A DNA stretch of 64,000 nt from Desulfosporosinus meridiei DSM 13257 (lineage in GTDB: Bacteria; Bacillota; Desulfitobacteriia; Desulfitobacteriales; Desulfitobacteriaceae): positions 638,501 to 702,500 of the forward strand of contig NC_018515.1 in NCBI RefSeq assembly GCF_000231385.2, given 5' to 3'. Both the position numbers and the translations under genes were made by a program. Below are positions 52,501 through 61,100 of this stretch, in pieces. The notes under the pieces were generated by a model. That model was not told where the DNA came from, searched no databases, and saw only the letters and a list, made by a program, of their open reading frames with translations. Each line of letters starts with the position of its first letter. The first letter of the stretch is position 1.

Positions 52501-53325
52501 ATGTTATTAATTGAGATTTTGAAAGCGGTTATTCTGGGTATCGTTGAGGGAGTTACAGAGTGGCTGCCTATTAGTAGTACGGGGCATATGATTTTAGTCG
52601 ACCAGTTTATACAACTTAATATGAGTGAAGCTTTTAAAGAGATGTTCTTTGTCGTTATTCAACTTGGGGCAATCCTTTCAGTCGTTGTTTTATATTGGAA
52701 AAAGCTAATCCCGGTATCATTTACAAAGAAGGCATCTATAAAATACGATACAATCATACTATGGTTAAAAATTCTTACTGCCTGTCTGCCAGCGGCAATT
52801 ATTGGTCTGTTGTTTGATGATCAAATAGATGCTCAGTTTTATAACTATCAGACGGTTGCTGTTACCTTAATTTTGTACGGGATACTGTTTGTCGTTATCG
52901 AAAATCGAAATTCTAATTTCAGGCCTAGGATCAATAATTTATCCCAAATCACCTATAAAACCGCTATGATCATTGGAGTATTTCAAGTTTTGGCACTAAT
53001 CCCGGGCACATCCCGTTCGGGTGCAACTATTTTGGGGGCTATCTTAATAGGTACATCCAGAACGGTCGCTGCAGAGTTCACCTTTTTCTTAGCTATTCCA
53101 ATTATGTTCGGAGCTAGCCTTCTCAAAATATTAAAATTTGGTTTAGTGTTTACTAATGCTGAACTTGTAATTTTATTAACTGGAATGGTAGTTGCTTACA
53201 TGGTATCAATATTATCTATCAAATTTTTAGTCGGATACATTAAGAAGAATGACTTTAAGGCCTTCGGTTGGTATAGAATTATCTTGGGAATTATTGTTTT
53301 GCTTTACTTTTTAATTGTAAGTTAG
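52501..53325 (+). CDS. uppP: undecaprenyl-diphosphatase
   Basis: 274 residues, BacA/UppP family with about eight helices. Both catalytic motifs are present: [15 protein letters not shown] (first E/S region) and [10 protein letters not shown] (phosphate loop). It recycles undecaprenyl pyrophosphate to the phosphate and gives bacitracin tolerance when abundant. AAAGGAG precedes the ATG. Its placement directly after a MacAB-like exporter without a terminator suggests joint expression. Confidence 0.96.
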   Translation: MLLIEILKAVILGIVEGVTEWLPISSTGHMILVDQFIQLNMSEAFKEMFFVVIQLGAILSVVVLYWKKLIPVSFTKKASIKYDTIILWLKILTACLPAAIIGLLFDDQIDAQFYNYQTVAVTLILYGILFVVIENRNSNFRPRINNLSQITYKTAMIIGVFQVLALIPGTSRSGATILGAILIGTSRTVAAEFTFFLAIPIMFGASLLKILKFGLVFTNAELVILLTGMVVAYMVSILSIKFLVGYIKKNDFKAFGWYRIILGIIVLLYFLIVS

Positions 53326-53370
53326 TCCTTACTAAGTACTAAAAGAGGAAATTATCAAAACTGTGAGCTA

Positions 53371-53410
53371 AGAAAAGGAAGAGGAAGTCCTCTCCTTTTC
53401 TTTTATATAG
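53371..53410 (+). terminator. terminator of the exporter/uppP operon
   Basis: AGAAAAGGA-A-GAGGA pairs with TCCTC-TCCTTTTCT, then TTTATATAG. Confidence 0.75.
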
Positions 53411-53490
53411 GGATTTTGTCGTTTTTCCAGGGAGTTCTTAACAGTTAAAGAACGTAGCTATGATAAACCCTTGCATTCCAATCAAGCTAA

Positions 53491-53585
53491 GACACCTGTT
53501 TCTTAAGCAGGTGTTTTTTATTTTGCTTAGGTGGAGTTAGAGTCCTCCAAGTCTCTATGTACCCTTTAGTTGAAGGGGCTCACTG
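53491..53585 (+). repeat. modular intergenic repeat, copy R3
   Basis: Hairpin ACACCTG / CAGGTGT followed by TTTTTATTTTG, a short spacer and the tail AAGTCTCTATGTACCCTTTA (from 53549) then GTTGAAGGGGCTCACTG. It lies between the convergent uppP and ilvA genes. Confidence 0.55.
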
Positions 53586-54788
53586 TATTATTACGCGGTA
53601 ATAATTTTCTTCGAGGAGCTTTTTGAGGGTCATGACCTGAGCTGCGTCGATGGTCTCTAATTCTAGTTCTACCTTTGCGTAACTGATGGGTATATCTAAG
53701 GTTTCTCGCCGATGGGAAACGGCAAGCACATTCGCCCCCTTACTTGCAATTAACTGTAAGAGTTGAGCTAGAGCACCGGGGCGATCACTAATAACAGTCG
53801 TAAGAAAGCACTTACGACCATTTTTAACGAGTCCTTTGTCAATGGTGCGCGCCAGGATATTAACATCGACGTTGCCGCCGCTTAGAACTGCAACGATTTT
53901 GCGATTTTTGTAATGTGACAACCTATGTATTATTCCCGCAGCAGCGGCGGCCCCTGCGCCTTCGGAAACAACTTTAGCACTCTCTAGGAACAATAACATT
54001 GTACTGGCAATTTCATCCTCATCCACGGCCACTATATCGTCAACATATTTACTTACAAGTTCAAAAGTAAGTTCACCAGGTGTTTTAACGGCAATCCCAT
54101 CAGCAATGCTTGGAGTCCCATTAATTGTAATTGGGTGCTGATTGTTAATCGATTCAATCATCGAAGGATTATTTTTACTTTGCACACCAATAATTTTGAT
54201 GGTGGGATTTATAGTTTTGAGTGCCAGAGCAACACCTGAAATTAATCCGCCGCCACCAATTGGCAAGACGACAACTTCGACATCAGGCAGATCATCAAGA
54301 ATTTCCAAGGCAATAGTACCTTGCCCGGCAATTACCTGTGGATCATTAAAGGGGTGTATAAATGTTGCTTGGGTTTCCGACTGAATGCGTCGTGCTTCAT
54401 TGTAAGCCTCATCGTAGGCTTCGCCATGCAGAATGACTTCTGCACCATACTTGCGTGTGGCAGTTACTTTGGAAAGGGGAGCGTGCAAAGGCATGACAAT
54501 TTTTGCTTCGATTCCGTAAATTGCGGCGGCTACTGCGACCCCTTGAGCATGGTTGCCAGCCGAAGATGCGATCACACCCAGTGCCTTTTCTTGGTCAGTC
54601 AAGTTAGCAATTCTATTGTACGCTCCTCTAATCTTGAAAGACCCGGTGCGTTGAAGATTTTCCATCTTTACAAAGACCTGATTACCACTCATATTACTTA
54701 AACGAGGATTAAAGACTAAAGCTGTTTTATAGGATACTCCTTGGAGAGTAGTTTTGGCATTTTTAATATCTGCTAGAGAAATATTCAT
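53580..54788 (-). CDS. ilvA: threonine ammonia-lyase
   Basis: 402 residues. PLP-dependent deaminase converting threonine to 2-oxobutyrate. The PLP Lys is in RTGSFKIRGAYNRI; the phosphate loop is PIGGGGLISG; a C-terminal ACT-type domain (FLTTVISDRPGALAQLLQLIASKGANVLAVSHRRE) follows. The length and single ACT match the TdcB-like clostridial form more than the long biosynthetic IlvA, so it may be catabolic. It is monocistronic; a FadR-like regulator is upstream on the same strand but separated by a strong terminator. Confidence 0.93.
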   Translation of the reverse strand: MNISLADIKNAKTTLQGVSYKTALVFNPRLSNMSGNQVFVKMENLQRTGSFKIRGAYNRIANLTDQEKALGVIASSAGNHAQGVAVAAAIYGIEAKIVMPLHAPLSKVTATRKYGAEVILHGEAYDEAYNEARRIQSETQATFIHPFNDPQVIAGQGTIALEILDDLPDVEVVVLPIGGGGLISGVALALKTINPTIKIIGVQSKNNPSMIESINNQHPITINGTPSIADGIAVKTPGELTFELVSKYVDDIVAVDEDEIASTMLLFLESAKVVSEGAGAAAAAGIIHRLSHYKNRKIVAVLSGGNVDVNILARTIDKGLVKNGRKCFLTTVISDRPGALAQLLQLIASKGANVLAVSHRRETLDIPISYAKVELELETIDAAQVMTLKKLLEENYYRVIIQ

Positions 54789-54882
54789 AGAGTGGTTCCT
54801 TCCCTTGTAATTTATTGGTTCAAGCTATGTGAACATTACTTTAGTTTGTTCATTCGGAGTATGATCTATGAAAAAAATGTAA

Positions 54883-54921
54883 AAAAGATAGTCAGAACAT
54901 CCAGTGTTCTGACTATCTTTT
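54883..54921 (-). terminator. terminator between the GntR gene and ilvA
   Basis: Seventeen-base-pair perfect stem AAAAGATAGTCAGAACA / TGTTCTGACTATCTTTT with loop TCCAG, T-run on the minus strand. Confidence 0.88.
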
Positions 54922-54952
54922 ATGGGCAGTATAAGTTTTTAACTATAATCTA

Positions 54953-55636
54953 TTATTCAATGATTCCAAAGCCTCTCATAGCGTGTATTATGTGGAGTTT
55001 CATTGCGGTTTTTGCTCCTTCAGCATCTCTTTTTGCTAAAAACTCCATAATCATACGGTGATCATTCAAAGTGTTTTGAATCATTTCCTCATTTGTGTCA
55101 GATAATAGAACTCCCTTATCAATCGCTTGATAGAGGATAGGCATCAGCCGATTCATAAATTCATTGTGGGTCGCCTTAGCTATGGATTTGTGAAATGCTT
55201 GTTCTGCCTCTGTTCGATCTTCCTTTTTTAAAATTAATTCTTCTTCGAGTCTGCCATAATATAAAATTCGTTCGAGCTCCCGATCGTTGGCCCGTTTAGC
55301 TGCGTAATAGGCTGATTGAGGCTCAAAGATCAGACGCATTTCATAGAGATCCTTTACGTCTGGTTGGAGTGTGGAAAGTTCTTTGAGGCCCAAATCTTCA
55401 TTCAAATCAAGATTATTCTTAACAAAGGTGCCTTTACCACGATAAATCTCTAAAACATTATGTGCTACTAAAATACGGATAGCTTCGCGTAATGTAGTAC
55501 GGCTAACTTGTAGAACTTCAGATAGTTCAATTTCGTTAGGGAGTTTGTCTCCTGAGCTGAATTTCTTATCTATAGTAATCATTGCCAGGATATTATCCGC
55601 TACATTTTCTGCCAGACTTCTTTTTTTCCTTGTCAT
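54953..55636 (-). CDS. GntR/FadR-family transcription regulator
   Basis: 227 residues from ATG 55636, which has AAGGGGGG upstream; a longer frame lacks an SD. N-terminal winged HTH (SGDKLPNEIELSEVLQVSRTTLREAIRILVAHNVLEIYRGKGTFV) and a helical FCD ligand domain (MRLIFEPQSAYYAAKRAND, EAEQAFHKSIAKATHNEFM, NDHRMIMEFLAKRD). Members respond to organic acids. The downstream neighbour on this strand is ilvA, though a terminator separates them. Target genes are not obvious. Confidence 0.9.
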   Translation of the reverse strand: MTRKKRSLAENVADNILAMITIDKKFSSGDKLPNEIELSEVLQVSRTTLREAIRILVAHNVLEIYRGKGTFVKNNLDLNEDLGLKELSTLQPDVKDLYEMRLIFEPQSAYYAAKRANDRELERILYYGRLEEELILKKEDRTEAEQAFHKSIAKATHNEFMNRLMPILYQAIDKGVLLSDTNEEMIQNTLNDHRMIMEFLAKRDAEGAKTAMKLHIIHAMRGFGIIE

Positions 55637-55730
55637 GACGGCCCCCCTTAAGTGAATACTATTAATACTGTATCCCAATATCTTTAAAAAGCAAGTTTAA
55701 ATTCTTAAGTTTAATTTGATATATTCAAAA

Positions 55731-55775
55731 CAAAAAGGCAACCATCAATTCTTTAATTTGATGATGCCCTTTTTT
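55731..55775 (-). terminator. terminator of the EF-hand gene
   Basis: AAAAAGGCA-AC-CATCAA pairs with TTGATGATGCCCTTTTT; the T-run is on the minus strand, with a weaker T-run on the plus strand. Confidence 0.65.
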
Positions 55776-55824
55776 GTTAGGAGAGAGACTTCGTATATTA
55801 ACCGTTTCTATGAAATTTAACAAG

Positions 55825-56400
55825 TTAAACTAAATTCTCAAAAGAAGATCTACTCATCGTTGTGAATTGATTTTTGGCTGTTTGATAGGCTTCTATGGCA
55901 TCATCCTTTAGGAATGTAGACTCTTCTTGGATCTTTTGGGTTAGATCTCTTTTCATTGCTATTGCTTCTTGCGAATCAATCTGGCCATCGCCATTTGTAT
56001 CATATTCCAAGATTTCTGCGGCCGTATATTCACTTGAGGTTAACAACGCCTCTGTCGAAGTTGAAGATCCGCTCTTAGAGGAATCGGCTAGTCTTGGAAC
56101 AGAGGTAGCCGGACTAGAATTTCTTGAATTAGAGGTTGTTGAGGTTGCCTTGCTTGAATCATTGCCTTGACTTTTGTTTCCGGGCCCTTGTCCACTTTTT
56201 CCTGAGTCTGTCGAAAGGTTACTTGAAGCTGTAGAATTGGTAAAAGTATCACCATCATAGCTTGTGTCGGGGTCACTGCTTATAGTGCTTTGGTTGTCGA
56301 TTAAACCTTCATCTTTGTTCTTCGTCGAGCTTTTATTGTTTTCGATATAGTGACTATTCAGTAAGGATGATGCTTCTGAACTGATGGATGAAATAGACAT
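55825..56400 (-). CDS. EF-hand-containing Ser-rich protein
   Basis: 191 residues. Residues about 1-120 are low-complexity, rich in Ser, Thr, Asn and Gly, with no signal peptide. One clear EF-hand calcium loop, DTNGDGQIDSQE, follows (about residues 135-146) with helices on both sides (TAAEILEYD / AIAMKRDLTQKIQEE), then an amphipathic tail. The single canonical loop suggests Ca2+ binding after oligomerisation. AGGAGG precedes the ATG. It lies 79 bp after the sigma-54 regulator and may share its transcript. Role unknown. Confidence 0.7.
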   Translation of the reverse strand: MSISSISSEASSLLNSHYIENNKSSTKNKDEGLIDNQSTISSDPDTSYDGDTFTNSTASSNLSTDSGKSGQGPGNKSQGNDSSKATSTTSNSRNSSPATSVPRLADSSKSGSSTSTEALLTSSEYTAAEILEYDTNGDGQIDSQEAIAMKRDLTQKIQEESTFLKDDAIEAYQTAKNQFTTMSRSSFENLV

Positions 56401-56479
56401 ATAAACCTCCTTTCCTTTTATAAGGTTATTTAGTTATCGATTGTAATTCTTTGAGTTAAGTTTGAAAACGCTTAACTTG

Positions 56480-57832
56480 TTACTTGAAATTTAATCCATG
56501 CTTGTTTAGGCGGTATAGGAGAGTTGGACGAGAAATCCCCAGATACTTTGCTGTCCTGGTCTGGTTATAATTATTCTTCTCTAAGGCTTTAATTATTAGA
56601 CGCTTCTCTAACTCTTCTAATGAGAAACCTCCTTCAGGAAGATTGATGATAGGATCCGAAGTAGCCTTCTCAAAGTTCTCTAGTAACTCGCTAGGAAGAT
56701 GTATTGGCAGAATTTCATTGTTTTGGCAAACAATTAGTGGTCTCTCAATGGCATTTTGCAATTCTCTTATGTTACCTGGCCAATCATATCGAGTCAGAAT
56801 TTTCATGGCTTCAGGAGAGATCTTCTTGGTATGGGAAGGATCAAATTTTCCTAAGAAATGATTAACTAAGAGAGGGATATCGTCTTTACGCAATCTTAAT
56901 GGCGGCATTTTGATTTGCATCACATTTAAGCGATAATAGAGATCTTCTCTGAAGGTTCCATTAGCAATGGCTGTGGAAAGTTCAGCATTAGTGGTAGCAA
57001 TGACCCTTACATCGATTGGTATTGTTTCAGTTCCACCGACTCTTTCAAAACATCTTTCCTGTAAAACCCTGAGTAATTTTACTTGCATGCTTATTGGCAT
57101 GTCGCCGATTTCGTCTAAGAGGATGGTACCTTTATCGGCCATCTCAAAACGGCCTTTTTTTCTGGTTGTCGCCCCGGTAAAGGCCCCCTTTTCATGCCCA
57201 AATAATTCACTTTCCAGCAGGTGTTCAGGAAGGGCGGCACAGTTCACCGCTATAAAGGGCATATTTCCGCGGTTACTGGCTTTGTGGATTTCTACAGCTG
57301 CAACCTCTTTACCGGTTCCGCTTTCACCGGTTATCAAAACTGTTGCATTAGTTTTGGCAACCTGCTGTATTAATAGGGCAACTTCTTTAATGGCATCACT
57401 TTGTCCAATCATTTTCCCGTATTTCTCGCCTAACTCTTGACGCAGGTAACTTACTTCATGTTCCAAATTGGATAAATGCAAAGCCTGTTTTACTTGGATT
57501 TTTAATTCATCAAGTTTAAAAGGCTTGGTTATATAATCAGTAGCACCAATTTTCATAGCTTCAATGGCGGTCTCGATAGTTCCGTGAGCAGTGATCATAA
57601 TCACCGGTATATTAGGGTTTATACTCTTGAGCCTTTTTAAAACTTCTAGGCCATCAATATCAGGCATTTTCAAGTCCAATATAACCGTTGATGGTTCGGT
57701 TTCAAGTGCCAGTTCAATACCTTGTAAACCCCTTGTTGCAGTAACAACTTGATATCCCTCGTGACTTAACGCCCTTTCTAAGGCCCAACACATTCTTTCT
57801 TCGTCATCGATTACCAAAATTCTTGGAATCAA
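56480..57832 (-). CDS. NtrC-family sigma-54 response regulator (second)
   Basis: 450 residues: receiver (phospho-Asp in TVILDLKMPDIDG), AAA+ with [14 protein letters not shown] and GTILLDEIGDM, and a C-terminal Fis-type HTH (NYNQTRTAKYLGISRPTLLYRLNKHG). TTG 57832 is 9 nt after AGGAGA; a GTG three codons upstream is abutted by that SD. Its kinase gene is immediately upstream. A canonical sigma-54 promoter at 59612 drives the divergent TSUP operon, making it the likely target. Confidence 0.95.
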   Translation of the reverse strand: MIPRILVIDDEERMCWALERALSHEGYQVVTATRGLQGIELALETEPSTVILDLKMPDIDGLEVLKRLKSINPNIPVIMITAHGTIETAIEAMKIGATDYITKPFKLDELKIQVKQALHLSNLEHEVSYLRQELGEKYGKMIGQSDAIKEVALLIQQVAKTNATVLITGESGTGKEVAAVEIHKASNRGNMPFIAVNCAALPEHLLESELFGHEKGAFTGATTRKKGRFEMADKGTILLDEIGDMPISMQVKLLRVLQERCFERVGGTETIPIDVRVIATTNAELSTAIANGTFREDLYYRLNVMQIKMPPLRLRKDDIPLLVNHFLGKFDPSHTKKISPEAMKILTRYDWPGNIRELQNAIERPLIVCQNNEILPIHLPSELLENFEKATSDPIINLPEGGFSLEELEKRLIIKALEKNNYNQTRTAKYLGISRPTLLYRLNKHGLNFK

Positions 57833-57855
57833 GAATATCACTCTCCTAAGCAGAA

Positions 57856-59370
57856 TTAGGGTGTCACTGGTAGTTTGATTGTAAAGGTTGTACCATTATA
57901 AGGAGTGCTGTCCACATCGATCATTCCACCGTGTAGCTTAATGCTTTGATATGAGATAGATAGGCCTAATCCTGTACCGGCTTGCTTAGTAGTAAAGAAG
58001 GGGTCAAATATTCTATGAATATCCCCTCCCGAGATTCCTTCGCCTGTATCAGACAAGCTGACAATAACTATATCATCCGTTTGACTTGTTGTAATATCTA
58101 AATTGCCGCCGGAAGGCATAGCTTCAGCAGCATTTACTATAATATTTACGAATACCTGTTTGAGTTTTTCGGTATCTGCGAGGATTTTGGGAAGCTTAGG
58201 ATCTAGGTGAAGTTGAACTTTTACCTCTTGTTTTCGTAACATTGCTGCTGAAAATGATAGGACTGCCATAATTAGATCATTAATTGAACACTCTCGAATA
58301 GAAACTTTAGTCGGCCGTCCAAAGTCTAACAGTTCTTGAATTACATTGTCTTGTCTGTCCACTTGTTCATCTATTGCCCGTGTATATTCCTCGATACCAC
58401 TCATCTGAGAATATTCCTGTTTCATTAGGTCGACTAAAGTTTTAATAATACCGATGGGATTTCGTAATTCATGAGCTACACCTGTAGCTAATTGTCCTAG
58501 AGCTATGAGATGTTCAGATTGCCTTAGTTGATCTTCCAAACGTTCCTTTTCACTTAAACTCTCGGCCATGCGATTAACAGCCCGAGCCACCTCTCCCAGT
58601 TCACCGGACATTTCAGGTAATAGGTGGTGTATATCATATTCCATACGATGTAACCCTCGCTTTAAGCGATCTACTCCAGTAGTGATATTGCGTATTGTTC
58701 TTAGAGTAGCAAACATGACGACGGCTAATACGCCTAATGTAGAATACCGCAGCAATTTTCGATAAAAACTGCTTTGATAAAAAAACGGGTTAAGGCGCTC
58801 CCCGGCCCACATAACTGCAACTACTTTCCCTTTAAGGACAACGGGTGAAATGTATTCTACTACTTGATCATCAAAAGACCCGGAGATTCGAAAGAGGGGC
58901 TCTTTACCCATTTCTGCAGCAACAAGGCCTGATTTGGTACTTGCAAATATTTCTTTCTCTCTCTGAGTTTCTTCGGCGGGGGATAGGTTTCGATAATTAT
59001 GTAAGAAACCCAATACTGTAATCTTTTCTGCTTGCGGAACATATAAACCGAAGCGAATACCGGAATTTGACGGAATATATGGTTCTACAACTTTAGTGAA
59101 CTCGTTGTGCAGAAGGTTGGGGGATAAATTTTCAGGTTCAAACCCTAAAGAATCGAGATTTACCGAAAGTTCTTGATTAGTGCTTTTTACTAAAGCTGCA
59201 AGCCTCTGTTCCTTATCAAAAAAGATTACTTGGTCTGTTTGAGAAGCAAAGAAAATGTCGTACATTAAGGCTAATAAAGGGACAAGCATAATAAATGCAA
59301 AAATTGTAACTAGCTGATTGGTAAGACTTTTTCTCTTGAACGACGATAGGAAATCCTTATGGATGCCCAA
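57856..59370 (-). CDS. membrane sensor histidine kinase (second)
   Basis: 504 residues: TM1 (about 20-40), an extracytoplasmic Cache-like sensor of about 160 residues (IFFDKEQRLAALVKSTNQEL ... GSFDDQVVEYISPVVLKGKVVAVMWAG), TM2 (about 215), HAMP, HisKA with His in GVAHELRNPIGIIKTL, and a HATPase (NIIVNAAEAMPSGG, GTGLGLSISYQ). TTG 59370 follows GGAGGTGG. Its cognate regulator is the next gene, 15 bp on. The sensor domain suggests perception of a small external anion or organic acid. Confidence 0.92.
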   Translation of the reverse strand: MGIHKDFLSSFKRKSLTNQLVTIFAFIMLVPLLALMYDIFFASQTDQVIFFDKEQRLAALVKSTNQELSVNLDSLGFEPENLSPNLLHNEFTKVVEPYIPSNSGIRFGLYVPQAEKITVLGFLHNYRNLSPAEETQREKEIFASTKSGLVAAEMGKEPLFRISGSFDDQVVEYISPVVLKGKVVAVMWAGERLNPFFYQSSFYRKLLRYSTLGVLAVVMFATLRTIRNITTGVDRLKRGLHRMEYDIHHLLPEMSGELGEVARAVNRMAESLSEKERLEDQLRQSEHLIALGQLATGVAHELRNPIGIIKTLVDLMKQEYSQMSGIEEYTRAIDEQVDRQDNVIQELLDFGRPTKVSIRECSINDLIMAVLSFSAAMLRKQEVKVQLHLDPKLPKILADTEKLKQVFVNIIVNAAEAMPSGGNLDITTSQTDDIVIVSLSDTGEGISGGDIHRIFDPFFTTKQAGTGLGLSISYQSIKLHGGMIDVDSTPYNGTTFTIKLPVTP

Positions 59371-59430
59371 AACAACGCCACCTCCAACTACCAGTGGATT
59401 CTATTAGTTGAATTATATAATACATTTAGC

Positions 59431-59559
59431 TGTAGCAAAAGATACATTTAGGCGGAATTCCGAGAAAAAATCTAATAATCTAAGCAATAGAGAGGAAAAG
59501 CAGGTTAACCAATGAATTTGTACTTGCTTTCCTTATGAAGAAGTATAGCATTTGCTACA
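59431..59559. promoter_or_regulatory. dyad sites for the second NtrC-type activator
   Basis: Two sites of form TGTAGCA-N2-TGCTACA: 59431-59446 (TGTAGCA-AA-AGATACA) and 59544-59559 (TATAGCA-TT-TGCTACA). The second is inside a larger GAAGTATAGCA/TGCTACACTTC hairpin. They lie about 60 and 175 bp upstream of the sigma-54 promoter. The geometry is the same as the sites at 22809-22846 but with a different half-site, as expected for a different activator. Confidence 0.6.
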
Positions 59560-59610
59560 CTTCTTTTTTTAATGGTCATAATAAATGCATAGAATATCAG
59601 CTAATTGACG

Positions 59611-59627
59611 TTGGCACAGTATTTGCT
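59611..59627 (+). promoter_or_regulatory. sigma-54 promoter of the TSUP operon
   Basis: TTGGCAC-AGTAT-TTGCT; GG (59613-59614) and GC (59625-59626) exactly 10 bp apart, full match to TGGCAC-N5-TTGC. The first gene starts 90 bp downstream. Confidence 0.9.
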
Positions 59628-59715
59628 ATATAGAGAATTATATCACAAACCAAGGAGGGGGGATATCTCTTTAACTCAAGGTAACTTTTTACTAAATTAC
59701 AAAGGAGAGATTGGT

Positions 59716-59946
59716 ATGAGTGGAGCGGCAAAAACGAGCTCTTTAAAAACTATCGTCTATCTAGGATTATCGATCAGTGCGTATGTACTAATTTTCTTTA
59801 ACATTGATCAATTAAATGGTTTCTATTTAAGCAAAGGAATAATTCCAGCAGTTTGCCTTTTAGGCACCGTCATCGGAATCGCATTTTTGTACGGGACAGC
59901 GATATCTCATACTCTAAGCATACTAGGCTTAGAAAGTAAACATTAG
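59716..59946 (+). CDS. small two-helix membrane protein of the TSUP operon
   Basis: 76 residues from ATG 59716 (AAAGGAGAG upstream; longer in-frame starts lie within the sigma-54 promoter). Two transmembrane helices (VYLGLSISAYVLIFFNI; IIPAVCLLGTVIGIAFLYGTA) are joined by a short loop. It is 16 bp upstream of the TauE/SafE permease, so it may be an accessory subunit. Family not recognised. Confidence 0.72.
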   Translation: MSGAAKTSSLKTIVYLGLSISAYVLIFFNIDQLNGFYLSKGIIPAVCLLGTVIGIAFLYGTAISHTLSILGLESKH

Positions 59947-59962
59947 AAAGGGGGCTTCACCA

Positions 59963-61060
59963 ATGGCTGGAGAAGCAGTTAATCTAGTTGGAGAGGTTAT
60001 GCGGTTTATAGATATTACCCCAAAAACGGGACTCTCTATGATAGGACTTGGTTTTTTAGGAGGAACATTAAGCGGCTTTTTAGGAAGCGGTGGTGCCTTT
60101 GTAATGACACCAGGCATGATGGCCTTGGGGGTTCCCGGTATCGCAGCAGTAAGTTCGAATCTTGCTCATAAATTTGGTAAAGCAATGGTTGGGGCCAGGA
60201 AGCACTCTAAGATGGGAAATGTCGATGTCAAGCTCGGCGTGTTCATGGTAGCTTTTCTATTACTTGGAGTTAGATTAGCGGTTATTCTAAATGAGTCAAT
60301 TTTTGCTAGTATGGGCAAGGAAGGTTCGAACTTGTATATTAGTGTAGTTTTTGTTGTTCTGTTATCCGGTCTTTCGGTTTTTATTTTAAGAGATATTTCT
60401 AAGCCAAACTCTAATAAGGGTTCAAGTGAACCGTCGGGATTAGCAGCTAAATTATCAAGCTTAAATATTCCACCTATGATCTATTTTAAAGTTGCTAATG
60501 TTCGTGTATCCTTATGGCTCGTTGCGATTATCGGTTTAGCAACCGGATGGTTAGCTGGAACAGTAGGTGTAGGAGGATTCATTGGAGTTCCAGCCATGAT
60601 ATATCTTCTGGGTATCCCTACAATGGTGGCAGCAGGGACAGAATTATTCTTAGCTATTTTCTCAGGTGCCTCAGGGTCCTTTCAGTATGCTATGAATGGT
60701 TTTGTGGATATTCGGCTGGTTTTACTGCTATATTTGGGATCTCTTTTAGGACTCCATATTGGGGCCAACGCCACTAAAATGGTTACTGAATTGCAAATTA
60801 AATTTGTAATGGCTATGGTAATTGGTATGTCTGCTCTAAGCAGAGCCTTTGCTATTCCCAAATATTTGACTGACCTGCATATGATGAACCTATCTAATGG
60901 AGTGGCTGGTCTTCTTGATTTGGCAGCTACAGTTACTCTGTACGGTGGTGCTATTATAGGCGTATTGATGATAATTCGGTATATTGTTCGATATAAACAG
61001 GCCTCAAAAGTAAACTCACTGAGCTCGGTTCAGAGTACCCTAAAGCGTGATCTTGCCTAA
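59963..61060 (+). CDS. TauE/SafE-family (TSUP) permease
   Basis: 365 residues, about eight helices in two halves with the TSUP repeats (FLGGTLSGFLGSGGAFVMTPGMMALGVP and GWLAGTVGVGGFIGVPAMIYLLGIP). The family transports sulfite, sulfoacetate, thiosulfate or other small anions; some members work in sulfur metabolism of anaerobes. ATG 59963 follows AAAGGGGG. It is in a sigma-54 operon with a universal stress protein and beside its own kinase/regulator pair with a Cache-type sensor. Substrate and direction cannot be read from sequence. Confidence 0.9.
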   Translation: MAGEAVNLVGEVMRFIDITPKTGLSMIGLGFLGGTLSGFLGSGGAFVMTPGMMALGVPGIAAVSSNLAHKFGKAMVGARKHSKMGNVDVKLGVFMVAFLLLGVRLAVILNESIFASMGKEGSNLYISVVFVVLLSGLSVFILRDISKPNSNKGSSEPSGLAAKLSSLNIPPMIYFKVANVRVSLWLVAIIGLATGWLAGTVGVGGFIGVPAMIYLLGIPTMVAAGTELFLAIFSGASGSFQYAMNGFVDIRLVLLLYLGSLLGLHIGANATKMVTELQIKFVMAMVIGMSALSRAFAIPKYLTDLHMMNLSNGVAGLLDLAATVTLYGGAIIGVLMIIRYIVRYKQASKVNSLSSVQSTLKRDLA

Positions 61061-61100
61061 TTTAACGCCCCTAATTTCATAAATCGAGGTGGTAATATAG

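Noticed and set aside
25436..53585. R1-R3 elements as a CRISPR or insertion-sequence remnant
   Set aside because: Copies are thousands of bases apart, of unequal length, and no cas or transposase gene is present.
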